Of a stretch of DNA of 60,617 nt, positions 26,961-35,454 are shown in pieces; within the stretch, counting starts at the first letter, position 1, and each line of letters starts with the position of its first letter. The stretch lies in NCBI RefSeq assembly GCF_001189845.1, contig NZ_LFLZ01000056.1:1-60617 (forward strand). Reading direction: 5' to 3'. The DNA is from Bradyrhizobium tropiciagri (GTDB lineage: Bacteria; Pseudomonadota; Alphaproteobacteria; Rhizobiales; Xanthobacteraceae). Position numbers and translations under genes: made by a program. The notes beneath the pieces were generated by a model. That model was given only the letters and a program-made list of their open reading frames with translations, did no database searches and was not told the origin of the DNA.

Positions 26961-28108
26961 CTAGGGAAGAGCACGTCGTATTCTCGAAATAGCTTCCCTG
27001 AGGACCGAGCGAGAATCGGGGTTCCCGATGCCTATTCTTATTGCTTCTGGGGGCGTCCAGCCGTCACGGGCATAGGAGGCGCTGGCTGTGACCTGAACAC
27101 CGTTTCTAAGAATTGCTGCGGCGACGCCGTTGCTTGAGACGCCGTTCAACTGTATCCAGACGTGAAGGCAGCCTGGATTGCTGGCGAGCGGTTTCCCACT
27201 GAGGCCGTTCACGACCAGATCATGACGCGCTGCGAGTTCGATTTTGAGGGCAGCAATGATTTTCTGGTCCTCACCACTCGAAATCAGTTCGGCCATGAGA
27301 GCTGCGCTCACCGGGGTCGCCATCCAATACGTTGCCCGAACGCCGGGCCAGAAGGCTCGCGCGGCGTCAGCTCCATTTGGCGCGACGACGAATGCCAGCT
27401 TAAGGCCCGCTGAAAAGCTCTTTGCCGTGCCGAGTAAATACCAGGAAAGCTCTGGTGCGAAAGATGAGATGGGGGGAAGCGATGACGCCGCCAGCAAGCT
27501 GTAGATATCATCTTCAATAAGCTGAACCTGGTGCCGGCGTGCGATCGCAGCGATTTCCTTTCTCCGGCCGACAGGATCGTAACTGTCGTCGGGTTCTGAA
27601 ATGTCGACAGCAGATAAAGCGCGGCAGGCCTGTCTCGCCGACAAGTCTGCTCGAATGCATCGGGATCCAGTCCTTCCCCGTCTATCGCCACGTCAACGAC
27701 TGGGATGCCATAGCGGGCTGCGAAAGAGCGAACTGGTGGATAGCTCATCTGTTCGACAGCAAGCGGTCGCGGGTCACCGACTATGCTTGGAAGAAGCATG
27801 TGAACCGCGGCCTGAGTGCTGTGGGTAATGATTATTCGATCTGGATCTGGGCTATGGCCAAGGCGCCGGGCCACGAAAGCCGCACCTGCCTGTCTGTCCT
27901 TTTCGGTGCCCATCCAGCGATGGGTCGCCATCAGGTTGCTCGGCGGAGTCTCGGCGAAAACGCGGTTCAGAGCCTCAGTGACTATCGGATCGAAGACATC
28001 GCGAACTGGAGGCGGATGATTCAGCGCGAGCCGAATTGATCCGTCAGGCGCGATCGCCCTATCCGCGATTTTCCCTGAGCCGAAGTGTGAGACCGCTCTC
28101 GCATCCAT
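26961..28108 (-). pseudogene. PLP aminotransferase (class I/II), single frameshift
   Basis: The N-terminal 175 residues (ALNHPPPVRD to STFQNPTTVT) and the remainder (YDPVGRRKEIAAIARRHQVQLIEDDIYSLL to RRALP) lie in different frames. Adding one base at the T run 27580-27582 joins them into about 382 residues of an aminotransferase like the C-terminal domain of MocR/GntR regulators. The PLP lysine is in GTAKSFSAGLKLAFVVAP. Either a recent pseudogene or a sequencing error. A weak LysR-operator-like sequence lies upstream on the minus strand (about 28117-28150). Confidence 0.75.
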
Positions 28109-28155
28109 GATTAACTCCTCCGTGGCAACTACTGATGACCATCTTCTCGCTATTC

Positions 28156-28782
28156 TTACCGCAATGCGGCTGGCTTTGAGAGCAGGGCGAGGGCGATTGA
28201 GGCGGCGATGGCGAAAGCTGTGGCGACTGGCACCGCTCTTCCCCGGATTGGTGGAACCTTGATCGCGGTGGTCACGTGAAGAACTGCCATTACGCCGAAT
28301 GCCACCGCGAGTATGTCGGGAAATATCGTGCCTGGAACCAACGGTCGTATGAGGATCAATATCGCAACTAGCGGCGTGTCATAGGAAACCGGGATTCCCT
28401 CGAACCGGACGTCAGCAGTAAGACCAATATTCTCGAAATGGCTGAGCCGGATCGCGCCTGCCAACACAAGAAGATAGCTCGCGACCAGCGATAGCACCGA
28501 GTTATGACCGAGGAGAATGATGACCACGGCGGGGAAAACAACACCATGAAGAAAGTCGGCGAAGCCATCAAAGCTCTTTCCAAACTCTGCGACGCCCGGA
28601 CGACGGAGGTGGTTCGTCTTGCGCGCCACATGTCCGTCCCAATGATCAAGAAACCAAGTCCAGAGCATCGCTGCAACGCCGAGTTCGATGTGACCATTAA
28701 GAGCCAGGAACAACCCGGCGACCGCGAACGAATAGGCGGCAGCCGTGATCGCATTTGCATAATCGCGCAGATACCCGATCAT
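28156..28782 (-). CDS. CDP-alcohol phosphotransferase (PssA-like), candidate phosphonate transferase
   Basis: A 208-residue integral membrane enzyme. The family signature is intact: D46-x2-D49-G50-x2-A53-R54, then G68-x3-D72-x3-D76. The A-R to G spacing is 13 residues, longer than the usual 7-9. About six hydrophobic segments. The start overlaps the stop of the preceding small gene (ATGA at 28779). The family swaps CMP from a CDP- or CMP-activated alcohol onto an acceptor alcohol. With a PntC-like cytidylyltransferase and pepM in the same block, it probably attaches a CMP-activated phosphonate to a lipid or small alcohol; ordinary phosphatidylserine-type synthesis is the alternative. Confidence 0.8.
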   Translation of the reverse strand: MIGYLRDYANAITAAAYSFAVAGLFLALNGHIELGVAAMLWTWFLDHWDGHVARKTNHLRRPGVAEFGKSFDGFADFLHGVVFPAVVIILLGHNSVLSLVASYLLVLAGAIRLSHFENIGLTADVRFEGIPVSYDTPLVAILILIRPLVPGTIFPDILAVAFGVMAVLHVTTAIKVPPIRGRAVPVATAFAIAASIALALLSKPAALR

Positions 28783-29057
28783 TGCGGGGGGCCAGGTGAG
28801 AGCGAGGTCGTCCCGGAAACGACGCGGCCCATCGCCAGTGTGAAAATACCCTTCGCAAGCTGCAGATCATCGATGTTGATTCTTGACCGAGTTTTATTGC
28901 TGTCATCCGCCTCGCGAACTTCGAATCGGGAGCTCTGAAAGAGCGCGCCGTGCAGGTTCAGGATTCCGTTCGCCTTCATCCGGGCGCCGTGCTGGAGAAG
29001 ACGGAGGCTTAAGTCACTCTCCCTGGCAAGCATCGCGGCCCGCGTGCTATAAGCCAT
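28779..29057 (-). CDS. Unrecognised 92-residue protein coupled to the CDP-alcohol phosphotransferase
   Basis: A real gene by position: it starts at ATG 29057 behind GAGGGGGA, 24 bases after the upstream aminotransferase ends, and its stop overlaps the next start codon. I recognise no family. The centre (NGILNLHGALFQSSRFEVREADDSN, then INIDDLQLAKGIFTLAMGRVVSG) alternates strand-like and helix-like stretches, with no membrane segment or signal peptide. It may be a carrier, chaperone or small subunit used with the transferase. Confidence 0.6.
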   Translation of the reverse strand: MAYSTRAAMLARESDLSLRLLQHGARMKANGILNLHGALFQSSRFEVREADDSNKTRSRINIDDLQLAKGIFTLAMGRVVSGTTSLSPGPPQ

Positions 29058-29081
29058 TCTCAAAATCCCCCTCTATCGAGT

Positions 29082-30290
29082 TCAGGCTACTGCTCGCCTG
29101 GTTTTCAAGCTGTTCAGGGTCTCGACGACGCGTCTCAGTCCCGTCGCCATCAAGTCTGGCGGAGTGCCGAAAGAGAGACGAAGGCCATTCGCGTCGCCAA
29201 AGATGCTGCCGGCGACGCATCCCACATCGACTTCCTCTAGGAGCAATCGCGCGATATCGTCGGCGGATCGTACAGGGCTTCCAGCCGGCAGAGCGGAGAC
29301 GAACTTGGTCAGATCGAGATAGAAGAAGAATGAGCCTTTTGCGCCGGGGGTGGTCACGTTGTCCAAACCAGACAGGATCAGAAGTCCTGTGTTGCGAGCC
29401 TGGGACAGGCGCTGATGCATTTCCCGTTCAAAGCTTCCGTCACCGACTTGAAGGTGGTGCAGGATCGCGTGCTGCGCGATCACGTTAGCATTCGAGGTCG
29501 TATGGCTCTGTAGCTTCTTGGCGGCGGAAATAATCTCCGGAGGAGCCGCGAAATACCCCAGACGCCAACCGGTGATCGCGAGCGCCTTGGAGAACGCGTT
29601 AACCAGGATCGTCCTGGAACGTGCGCCCGGATGCGCCGTTACAATCGATTCGTGGCGCGCCGCGGCGAATACAAAACTCGAGTAGCATTCATCGGAAACG
29701 ATCCAGAGTTGATACTCGATTGCTAGATCGCCGATCCCTTGGAGGATCGTTCGATCGTAGACTGCGCCGGTAGGATTGTTCGGCGAGTTGATTATAATCG
29801 CTTTTGTATGCTGTGTGATAGCTGCCCGAATTGCGACGATATCGGGAATGTATGCCGGCGGGCGCGCATCAATGAACACGGGCGTCGCGCCGGCGAGAAG
29901 AACCTGCGACGGAAACGTCGGCCAGCAGGGGCGAATGATAAGGACCTCATCACCCGGATTGAGTACGGCCAAGGCAGCATCGAGGAGTCCTTGCTTTGCG
30001 CCAGCAGTGATAACGATGTCATCTGTGTTCCAGAGGCCCCCCGTTTCCGCCGACAGTTTTTCGGCGATGGCTGCGCGAAGCGCGGGCAGGCCAACTGAAT
30101 CGGTATAGCGGTTCGTCCCGGCATTGATGGCGGCAATGGCTCCTTCGCGTACCGATAATGGAGGAGCGATGACGACTTCGCCGGCTGCCAGATCAATAAT
30201 CCGCCGGTCTTTGGCGGCAGCGACCTTGACTGCCTCACGGGCGGCCGCAGTGCCCGAAGCTGACAGAAAAGAAATCCGCTGTGCTAACAT
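29082..30290 (-). CDS. Class I aminotransferase, candidate phosphonopyruvate to phosphonoalanine transaminase
   Basis: A 402-residue fold-type I PLP enzyme: IDLAAGEVVIAPP, IIINSPNNPTGAVYD, the PLP lysine in VNAFSKALAITGWRLGYFAAPP, and a C-terminal GLRLSFGTPPD with the carboxylate-binding Arg. Related to palB but clearly diverged. It starts inside the end of pepM remnant 2. No phosphonopyruvate decarboxylase is seen in the window, so transamination of phosphonopyruvate to phosphonoalanine is the simplest way to drive the unfavourable PEP mutase reaction forward. The substrate is inferred. Confidence 0.78.
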   Translation of the reverse strand: MLAQRISFLSASGTAAAREAVKVAAAKDRRIIDLAAGEVVIAPPLSVREGAIAAINAGTNRYTDSVGLPALRAAIAEKLSAETGGLWNTDDIVITAGAKQGLLDAALAVLNPGDEVLIIRPCWPTFPSQVLLAGATPVFIDARPPAYIPDIVAIRAAITQHTKAIIINSPNNPTGAVYDRTILQGIGDLAIEYQLWIVSDECYSSFVFAAARHESIVTAHPGARSRTILVNAFSKALAITGWRLGYFAAPPEIISAAKKLQSHTTSNANVIAQHAILHHLQVGDGSFEREMHQRLSQARNTGLLILSGLDNVTTPGAKGSFFFYLDLTKFVSALPAGSPVRSADDIARLLLEEVDVGCVAGSIFGDANGLRLSFGTPPDLMATGLRRVVETLNSLKTRRAVA

Positions 30291-30982
30291 GTGCGTTCCT
30301 CGTGCGCTGACTGTCGAGTGTGTGATGCGATCATCATGGCTGATTGCAGCGCGATCTGCTTCGGCCCGTCAATCTGGGCCAACTTGTCGTAGGCGATTAG
30401 GCAGGAGAGTCCATCGAGATCGGTTTCCCCTTCCTGAAACGCGAGGAATGTTATTATCGGTTGAATGCGGTCGTCTTCGAGACCGTAGGAGAGCTGGACC
30501 TTTGTTGCCCGTAGCCGGACGGAGAATTCATCCATACCTGCGAGATGCTGACGTTCGCGAACAGACGGGTCAATCCTGGGGAACTGGATATCGTTCGGCG
30601 CGAGGCTGGCGAGGCTAAGCTCACGGAGTTTGCGTGCGAGGCGGCACGTTTGTTCAGGCATTCGTCGCCGTCGAGGATCGTAGGCAGTGCGGTCGAAATC
30701 GCGTTCAGCCTGACCGCTCCACGAATGCCCCCCATGGAGAGTCGTTGGCATCGTGGTTGCCAATAGTGCAGGCTCTCGACGAGCCGGATCTCTTATGACT
30801 TGTGATGCATGCGCGCCTGAAGATCGCGCCGAAGAGGCATCATGCGCCTCGATGGCGAATGAGAGAGCGCGATTGGAGCATGTCGAAGCGCGCAGCTTTT
30901 CCGCAGGCGACGAGTAAGCGCTTCGATCGGCGCTGATCTTGTATGCCAAAGTCCTGCTGATGACGTCTGAGCCGCAATCCAT
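30284..30982 (-). pseudogene. Decayed PEP mutase-like gene (pepM remnant 2)
   Basis: The reading frame is open but the protein is a wreck of pepM. The N-terminus SSPAEKLRASTCSNRALSFAIEAHD matches SSPAERMRSQVCCSSELSFLMEAHD of the intact gene. CRLARKLRELSLASLAPNDIQFPRIDPS aligns with ARLLARKLRQSGAAGVALEDSCFPKTNS, and LAGMDEFSVRLRATK with LADIEEFSGRLRAVK. The EDK/EDS acid pair and Mg-binding aspartates are lost, and the middle has frame jumps (an ILDGDE piece is in another frame). The end (LDGLSCLIAYDKLAQIDGPKQIAL) is shared with remnant 1 and has no counterpart in intact PepM. Confidence 0.7.
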
Positions 30983-31552
30983 CGTCAATACTTCGCAGCA
31001 TCCGTCATCCGAATCAACGGCCAGCGCTGGTAGTTGACTGCGCGCGAACGCTCGTATGTCGATCGAGGATGTGATATGCGACAGCAGCCGCTAGATAGAA
31101 TGGCAAGGTGTTCGATTTGCTGTAAGCAGACTGCAGCGAGATTAGCGTATTTGCCGCATCAATATACCTCTTGTTGGTCGTGACTCTATCAGACGTGCTT
31201 CGCCATCGTCGCTTTGTGCCCTTCGCTTATCGGTGGCGGTGAAAGACCGTCTGGCGTCCTGAGCCGCGAAGGCGCTTCGATCAAGAAACAATCCGGACAT
31301 CGACCGCTGACCAAGCACGTGGGAGCCAACGTCTTAATTGTACGTCCAAAATATCGTTTCAGGTGCCGCTGAGACGAGAGATCTGAACTCGAGGTTGACG
31401 TGGCACGGTTCGTGGATGCTAATCTGCAATCTTGCTCAGGAGGGGACCTTCGATATCGTTTGCCGTTCAGCGATTGATAGTAGCTAACAGGCTACCGTCG
31501 TTTGAGTTGTCTTGAGCGAGCCCATTGCTGGCGTCAATTCCGCTCTGGGTGC
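30983..31552. other. Intergenic region with pepM upstream element copy 2
   Basis: About 570 bases with no gene I can support. The minus strand at 31027-31040 carries GTCAACTACCAGCGCT, the element shared with the other two pepM copies, followed by TTGATTCGGATGACGG. Its TCGGATGAC core also appears, inverted, in LysR operator copies 3 and 5. The rest shows no pattern. Confidence 0.5.
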
Positions 31553-32413
31553 TCAGCTTCCAACGTGCTTATCGGTCAGACAAATCGACGAACCAAGCAG
31601 GATAAGCGCAACACCAAACCACATGAGCGTCGTAGGACGCTCGGCAAAGCACACCCAACCAACTGTCAAACTTGCGGGCAGACGAATGAAGTCGAATGGA
31701 GCGCCGCCCACTAGGCGTGCCAGAGTGTAACCTCTTGTTAGCGCTACCTGCGCCAGCATCCCCAACATCCCGATGAGGAACAGCAGAGGCCAGACGTCCA
31801 GGGTTGGCCAAACCCAACTGGGGATGGCCAATGGCAGGCTGATCGCAGAGCTCCACAACATAAAGCTCAACGCTATCCGCTCAGGTGAATCGGCGCCGGA
31901 AACGCGCCTTAGCATCATCACGCTCAAGCTGCCCAGCGCCGCGCCTACCAGGCCCACAACAATCCAGATGATGCTCGTATTGATGCCGCTCGGTTGGACT
32001 ATGGCAAGCATGCCCAGGACGCCAAAGATCAGCCCGGTGATTGGCGTGAGGCGTTGCCGTTCCTTCAAAACGAAGGCGGATAACAGAAATGACCAGATAG
32101 GGCCGGTATAGAAGATTGCGGAAACGATCGCCAATGGAAGCTGTGATACGCAAAGAACGAAAGTCACAAAGCTTGAATATCCGCAAAACGATCTGAGAAA
32201 GTGCTCTTTGGTCATGAGGAGCCGAAGATCGAGTGTTTCGCTTCTCGGCAGAACAACTATGAAAAAGGGGATGGATAGCAAGCTGCGCAGAGCGGACACT
32301 TCCAAAGGGGGGATTACGCACGTGACGATCCTAATGATCGAAGCCATTACAACCATCAACAGGCTAGAAGTAACAATGTAGGCGATTCCTTTAAGTTCAG
32401 TATTGCGGATCAT
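31553..32413 (-). CDS. EamA/DMT-superfamily transporter, candidate exporter
   Basis: 286 residues with about ten hydrophobic helices in two EamA repeats (MIRNTELKGIAYIVTSSLLM opening; the second repeat begins near SVMMLRRVSG). Start ATG 32413 fits the family. Drug/metabolite transporters of this type export amino acids and small metabolites. It sits between the decayed and intact pepM loci and faces the same way, so it may export the phosphonate product or an amino-phosphonate intermediate. Confidence 0.82.
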   Translation of the reverse strand: MIRNTELKGIAYIVTSSLLMVVMASIIRIVTCVIPPLEVSALRSLLSIPFFIVVLPRSETLDLRLLMTKEHFLRSFCGYSSFVTFVLCVSQLPLAIVSAIFYTGPIWSFLLSAFVLKERQRLTPITGLIFGVLGMLAIVQPSGINTSIIWIVVGLVGAALGSLSVMMLRRVSGADSPERIALSFMLWSSAISLPLAIPSWVWPTLDVWPLLFLIGMLGMLAQVALTRGYTLARLVGGAPFDFIRLPASLTVGWVCFAERPTTLMWFGVALILLGSSICLTDKHVGS

Positions 32414-32867
32414 TTGCAGAACATGTTGGCTGGAAGAGCGGGGCGCAGCTCGTGCGAAGCCCGGCCGATGATAAAGTCTGCAATATATGGGCAATTGACA
32501 TCGTATAGACTGCCCAAGGGTTGCGCGCTCAGACCGGATCTCCATGCAAAATGGAAACCAGATGCAGCAGGTGTCGGCGAGGCACAGGTTCTGCCGATCT
32601 CCCTCGCTGGGACACGGCTCGCGGTGCGTTCGCGCCTTGCCGCGCTAAGGGGGTTGGGCGGAATGCGAGCAAGCAATGCCAGATTGGCGAAGCAAGGCGA
32701 GTGGCAGAGACCGCAAGAGCCAGAAGTTCCTGTTGGAGCCGCCAACACGATCGGAGCCACAGGTGTGTGCGGTGTGCATGATCGAATATATTGAACGCAT
32801 AGAGTGTCATGAGTCACAGCGAGTAGGAAGCAGCGGATGTTGACCGGCTCACAGATCCTCTGTGAGG
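32414..32867. other. Region without a supported gene
   Basis: About 450 bases between the EamA gene and the cytidylyltransferase gene. Open frames exist on both strands but show no recognisable domain or good ribosome site. Confidence 0.5.
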
Positions 32868-33644
32868 TCAGGCTGAAGGCGCTCGATCTATGAAAATGCC
32901 TTCAGCGATACGCAGATCTTCGGTGCTGTCGATTTCGTACCACTTAAGATCGTCACATCGCGCAGCTGCGAGTTGTAGACCACGCCTTTCCACGAGATAG
33001 GCAAGAACCTCCTCCGTGTAGGCCCGGGTAGCTCCAGACCCGACAATATCGTTAAGCGCTGGAACGATCGTTTCTCTCAGGGTCGGCGCCGAGAACCGAA
33101 GCAAGTTCATGGTCTTGAAAAGTTGCGGGCCGTCCGCGATGAGGTCCGCCGCGGTCTGCCCGGTGCGGAAACCTGAGATGAAGCCGCTGTCTGACAACAG
33201 AACTGCCGACCCTTGCATCAACTCGCCGAAGGGAGCCACTGCGGCAACGTCGGTCGCTTCTCCGATCAGAAGGTAGCGCAATGCATTCTCCTCGAAGAAG
33301 ACGTCCCCCTCGAGAAGGAAGCAGTCTCCGCGAAGAAGCTCGTCACGCGCAAGCCACAGGGAATAGGCGCTGCCAGTGCGGTCGAAGACGGGCGACTCCA
33401 CATATCTAATTTCGAGCTCGCCAAAGCGGTTGCCGCAGACATATTGGATGGCGTCCTTCCGATAGCCGACGACGATGGTTACCTCTTCTACGCCGACGGA
33501 TTCCAGATTGCGCAGGGCGTTGTGTAGGATCGAGGTGCCGTTTACCTCGACGAGCGGCTTTGGTCGCAGATCGGTTAGTGGTCGCAAGCGGGAGCCGACG
33601 CCGGCGGCAAGAATGACGGCCTTTTCAGGAGCGGTGCTCACCAT
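32868..33644 (-). CDS. pntC: PntC-like phosphonate cytidylyltransferase
   Basis: 258 residues of the nucleotidyltransferase fold: KAVILAAGVGSRLRPLTDLRPKPLVEVNG (nucleotide loop and Lys), TGSAYSLWLARDELL, the metal-binding LLEGDVFFEE, and WYEIDSTEDLRIAEG near the C-terminus. This pattern is found in LicC and in PntC, which makes CMP-2-aminoethylphosphonate. AAGGAG precedes ATG 33644. Next to pepM on the same strand it is best read as activating an aminophosphonate with CMP for the CDP-alcohol phosphotransferase. Which phosphonate it prefers cannot be told. Confidence 0.75.
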   Translation of the reverse strand: MVSTAPEKAVILAAGVGSRLRPLTDLRPKPLVEVNGTSILHNALRNLESVGVEEVTIVVGYRKDAIQYVCGNRFGELEIRYVESPVFDRTGSAYSLWLARDELLRGDCFLLEGDVFFEENALRYLLIGEATDVAAVAPFGELMQGSAVLLSDSGFISGFRTGQTAADLIADGPQLFKTMNLLRFSAPTLRETIVPALNDIVGSGATRAYTEEVLAYLVERRGLQLAAARCDDLKWYEIDSTEDLRIAEGIFIDRAPSA

Positions 33645-33985
33645 TCAATTCTCCTTTATCGTTGCGGGCGCCGCGTCAATACGAGTTTGGCACGTCGATG
33701 AGAGAGCTATGCGGTGCGCCAGGCGCCTGGGCCCAACTCCCCGTGTGTTGATTGTGTTTGCTGTGGTGGCGCGCGTGTAGTAAATCGCCATGTCATTCAG
33801 GGAGGTCGTTCATCTTATAGGAGGCCCGTTTGTTTGGCGGAACGATCCTTGAGACCGTGAGGCTATTGAAAGAACGGGGCGCCTTAATGCACGGCGGAGC
33901 GTCGGGACGAGCGGTCCGCCCTGCGACGTGACTTCAGTTGAAAGGCGCCTTGAGCAGCTTGCGCTCGATCGGAAGGTTGGCGGAT
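33645..33985. other. Gap between pepM and pntC
   Basis: 340 bases with no gene recognised. It contains GAGGTCGTTC and AGGAGGC-like purine runs but no continuation of either neighbour. A lost small gene is possible. Confidence 0.4.
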
Positions 33986-35002
33986 TCACGACAGCGGTCC
34001 TTCAAAATCGATGCTGCTTTGATCATGACAATCCGGGCGTCGTCGCTCGGGCAGATATCGCGCTTCCGCACGAGCAAGTTCGTCGTAATTTAGCAGCGCG
34101 AATAACTCGTCGAGCGCCGCAATCGTGGGCTCAATGCTGGCGGTATTCTCCTCAGACTTGATGCGACTGCACACCCGCTGCATTGCAGCCATCGCAGCCC
34201 GCATGGACTGATTGGCCCAGATCACTGTGGCAATGTGAGCCTTGCGATATGCCGAGACCGGGGTTCGATAGTACTTCGTTGGCACGATCACGACCGGTAG
34301 CCTGTTTTGCCAGGCACGCGTGAACGCGAAGATCTCGTCGGCGGCGCTTCTTCGCGAGTGAATGAGGATCGCGTCAGATCCCGCGTCCGCGTACGCGTGG
34401 GCGCGGGAGATTGCTTCGTCGATTTCATGTCCGGCGATTAACGATTCGATACGGGCCACAAGGATCAGATCGTCCGCGACTGTATCCTTCACGGCGCGCA
34501 GGCGGCCGGAGAACTCCTCGATGTCGGCGAGGGGGTGCCGATCGCCAACGAACGAGTTCGTCTTCGGAAAGCAGCTGTCTTCCAGCGCGACGCCGGCCGC
34601 ACCAGACTGGCGGAGTTTTCGGGCCAGCAGACGAGCGTTATTGAAGTTCCCGAAGCCACCGTCCCCGTCGACGAGGACCGGCAGCTGGCTCGAGTCCACG
34701 ATCCGTCCGACGACGTCGACAAGTTGGCTCCACGATGCCTCATTGGCGTCGCGATAACCCAGAGAGGAGGCAATCGACAGGCCCGATGCCCAAAGGCCCT
34801 CGAAACCTGCGCGCGCGGCGATCGCGGCGGAGATACCATCATGCGCTTCCATCAGGAACGAGAGTTCGCTGCTGCAGCAAACCTGGGAGCGCATTCGTTC
34901 GGCAGGTGAGGAATTGCCAACATGGATACGGCGGTTGGCGGGATCAGAAGGCGATTGGACTTGCATGCCGAATTCCTGTGCGCTTGACCGGCCGACGTTC
35001 AT
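33986..35002 (-). CDS. pepM: Phosphoenolpyruvate mutase
   Basis: A 338-residue enzyme that rearranges PEP to phosphonopyruvate, the entry step to almost all natural phosphonates. Visible features: ELSFLMEAHDGISAAIAARAGFEGLWASGLSI, the Mg-binding VDGDGGFGNFNNA, the gating loop EDSCFPKTNS (141-150), HPLADIEEFSGRLRA, and ARIESLIAG. Lys147 and Asn149, the mutase-type residues, are present, but the usual EDK reads EDS (Ser143). A 45-residue N-terminal extension precedes the conserved start; I use ATG 35002 because remnant 1 conserves the same MNV start at the same distance from the shared upstream element. Intact, unlike its two decayed copies. Confidence 0.83.
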   Translation of the reverse strand: MNVGRSSAQEFGMQVQSPSDPANRRIHVGNSSPAERMRSQVCCSSELSFLMEAHDGISAAIAARAGFEGLWASGLSIASSLGYRDANEASWSQLVDVVGRIVDSSQLPVLVDGDGGFGNFNNARLLARKLRQSGAAGVALEDSCFPKTNSFVGDRHPLADIEEFSGRLRAVKDTVADDLILVARIESLIAGHEIDEAISRAHAYADAGSDAILIHSRRSAADEIFAFTRAWQNRLPVVIVPTKYYRTPVSAYRKAHIATVIWANQSMRAAMAAMQRVCSRIKSEENTASIEPTIAALDELFALLNYDELARAEARYLPERRRPDCHDQSSIDFEGPLS

Positions 35003-35047
35003 CAACGGAAGGTGACATGTGGCTGTCATCTGGAGCAATGACGAGCA

Positions 35048-35061
35048 CTGGTAGTTGACTG
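35048..35061 (-). promoter_or_regulatory. pepM upstream element, copy 3 (intact gene)
   Basis: The minus strand reads AGTCAACTACCAG, then TGCTCGTCATTGCTCCAGATGACAG-like sequence towards the gene, 59 bases before the chosen pepM start. It is the best-placed candidate for the operator or promoter of the biosynthetic operon, since it survives at all three copies. Confidence 0.55.
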
Positions 35062-35073
35062 GACCCCGAGTTT

Positions 35074-35454
35074 GTGCGGCAGAATGCAAGCGCCTCAGCT
35101 GTAATCGCCGCCTGGGATGCGCTCGATGGACTCGCTCGTGAACTCAGGCGGAAGCTGGCCAACGAACAGGTCACTCTGGATGTTTTGAGCCGGGAGCTAC
35201 AATCATATTACGAACGCGCCACCGGTGCGTTTGCCGCGGCAAGCGAACGTGCGAAGCCATGCAAGCCGCTGAACAGCGGCTGGACAGCATCGACGGAACC
35301 CGCCTCCGTGGCTGAGGCTGCTCAACCGGATCACCGTATGTCGTGCGCTCCCCATGGCGGGGACGACTTTATAGAACGCTTGCTCAATTTGCTGCCGCAA
35401 AGGAGCGGGGCGCACCTTTCGCGCGCCGCGGACGGTCGGATTGAGGCTGGCTGA
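35074..35454 (+). CDS. Hypothetical helical protein (doubtful)
   Basis: An ORF of about 126 codons rich in Ala, Leu and charged residues (WDALDGLARELRRKLANEQVTLDVLSRELQSYYERA), compatible with a coiled coil. The start is uncertain and no family is recognised. It would be divergent from pepM with its start close to the shared element. The second half is low in conserved character. Confidence 0.3.
   Translation: MRQNASASAVIAAWDALDGLARELRRKLANEQVTLDVLSRELQSYYERATGAFAAASERAKPCKPLNSGWTASTEPASVAEAAQPDHRMSCAPHGGDDFIERLLNLLPQRSGAHLSRAADGRIEAG

Noticed and set aside
33986..35002. PepM as isocitrate or methylisocitrate lyase
   Set aside because: The FPKTNS loop, LSFLMEAHDG start and the PntC-like neighbour fit PEP mutase; the lyase KKCGH-type catalytic cysteine motif is absent.
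35048..35061. The pepM upstream element as a tts box (type III secretion regulator TtsI site) or nod box
   Set aside because: GTCAACTACCAG shares only its first few bases with the tts box as I know it, and lacks the TCG-N-AAGCT part. The nod-box ATC-N9-GAT modules are not present.
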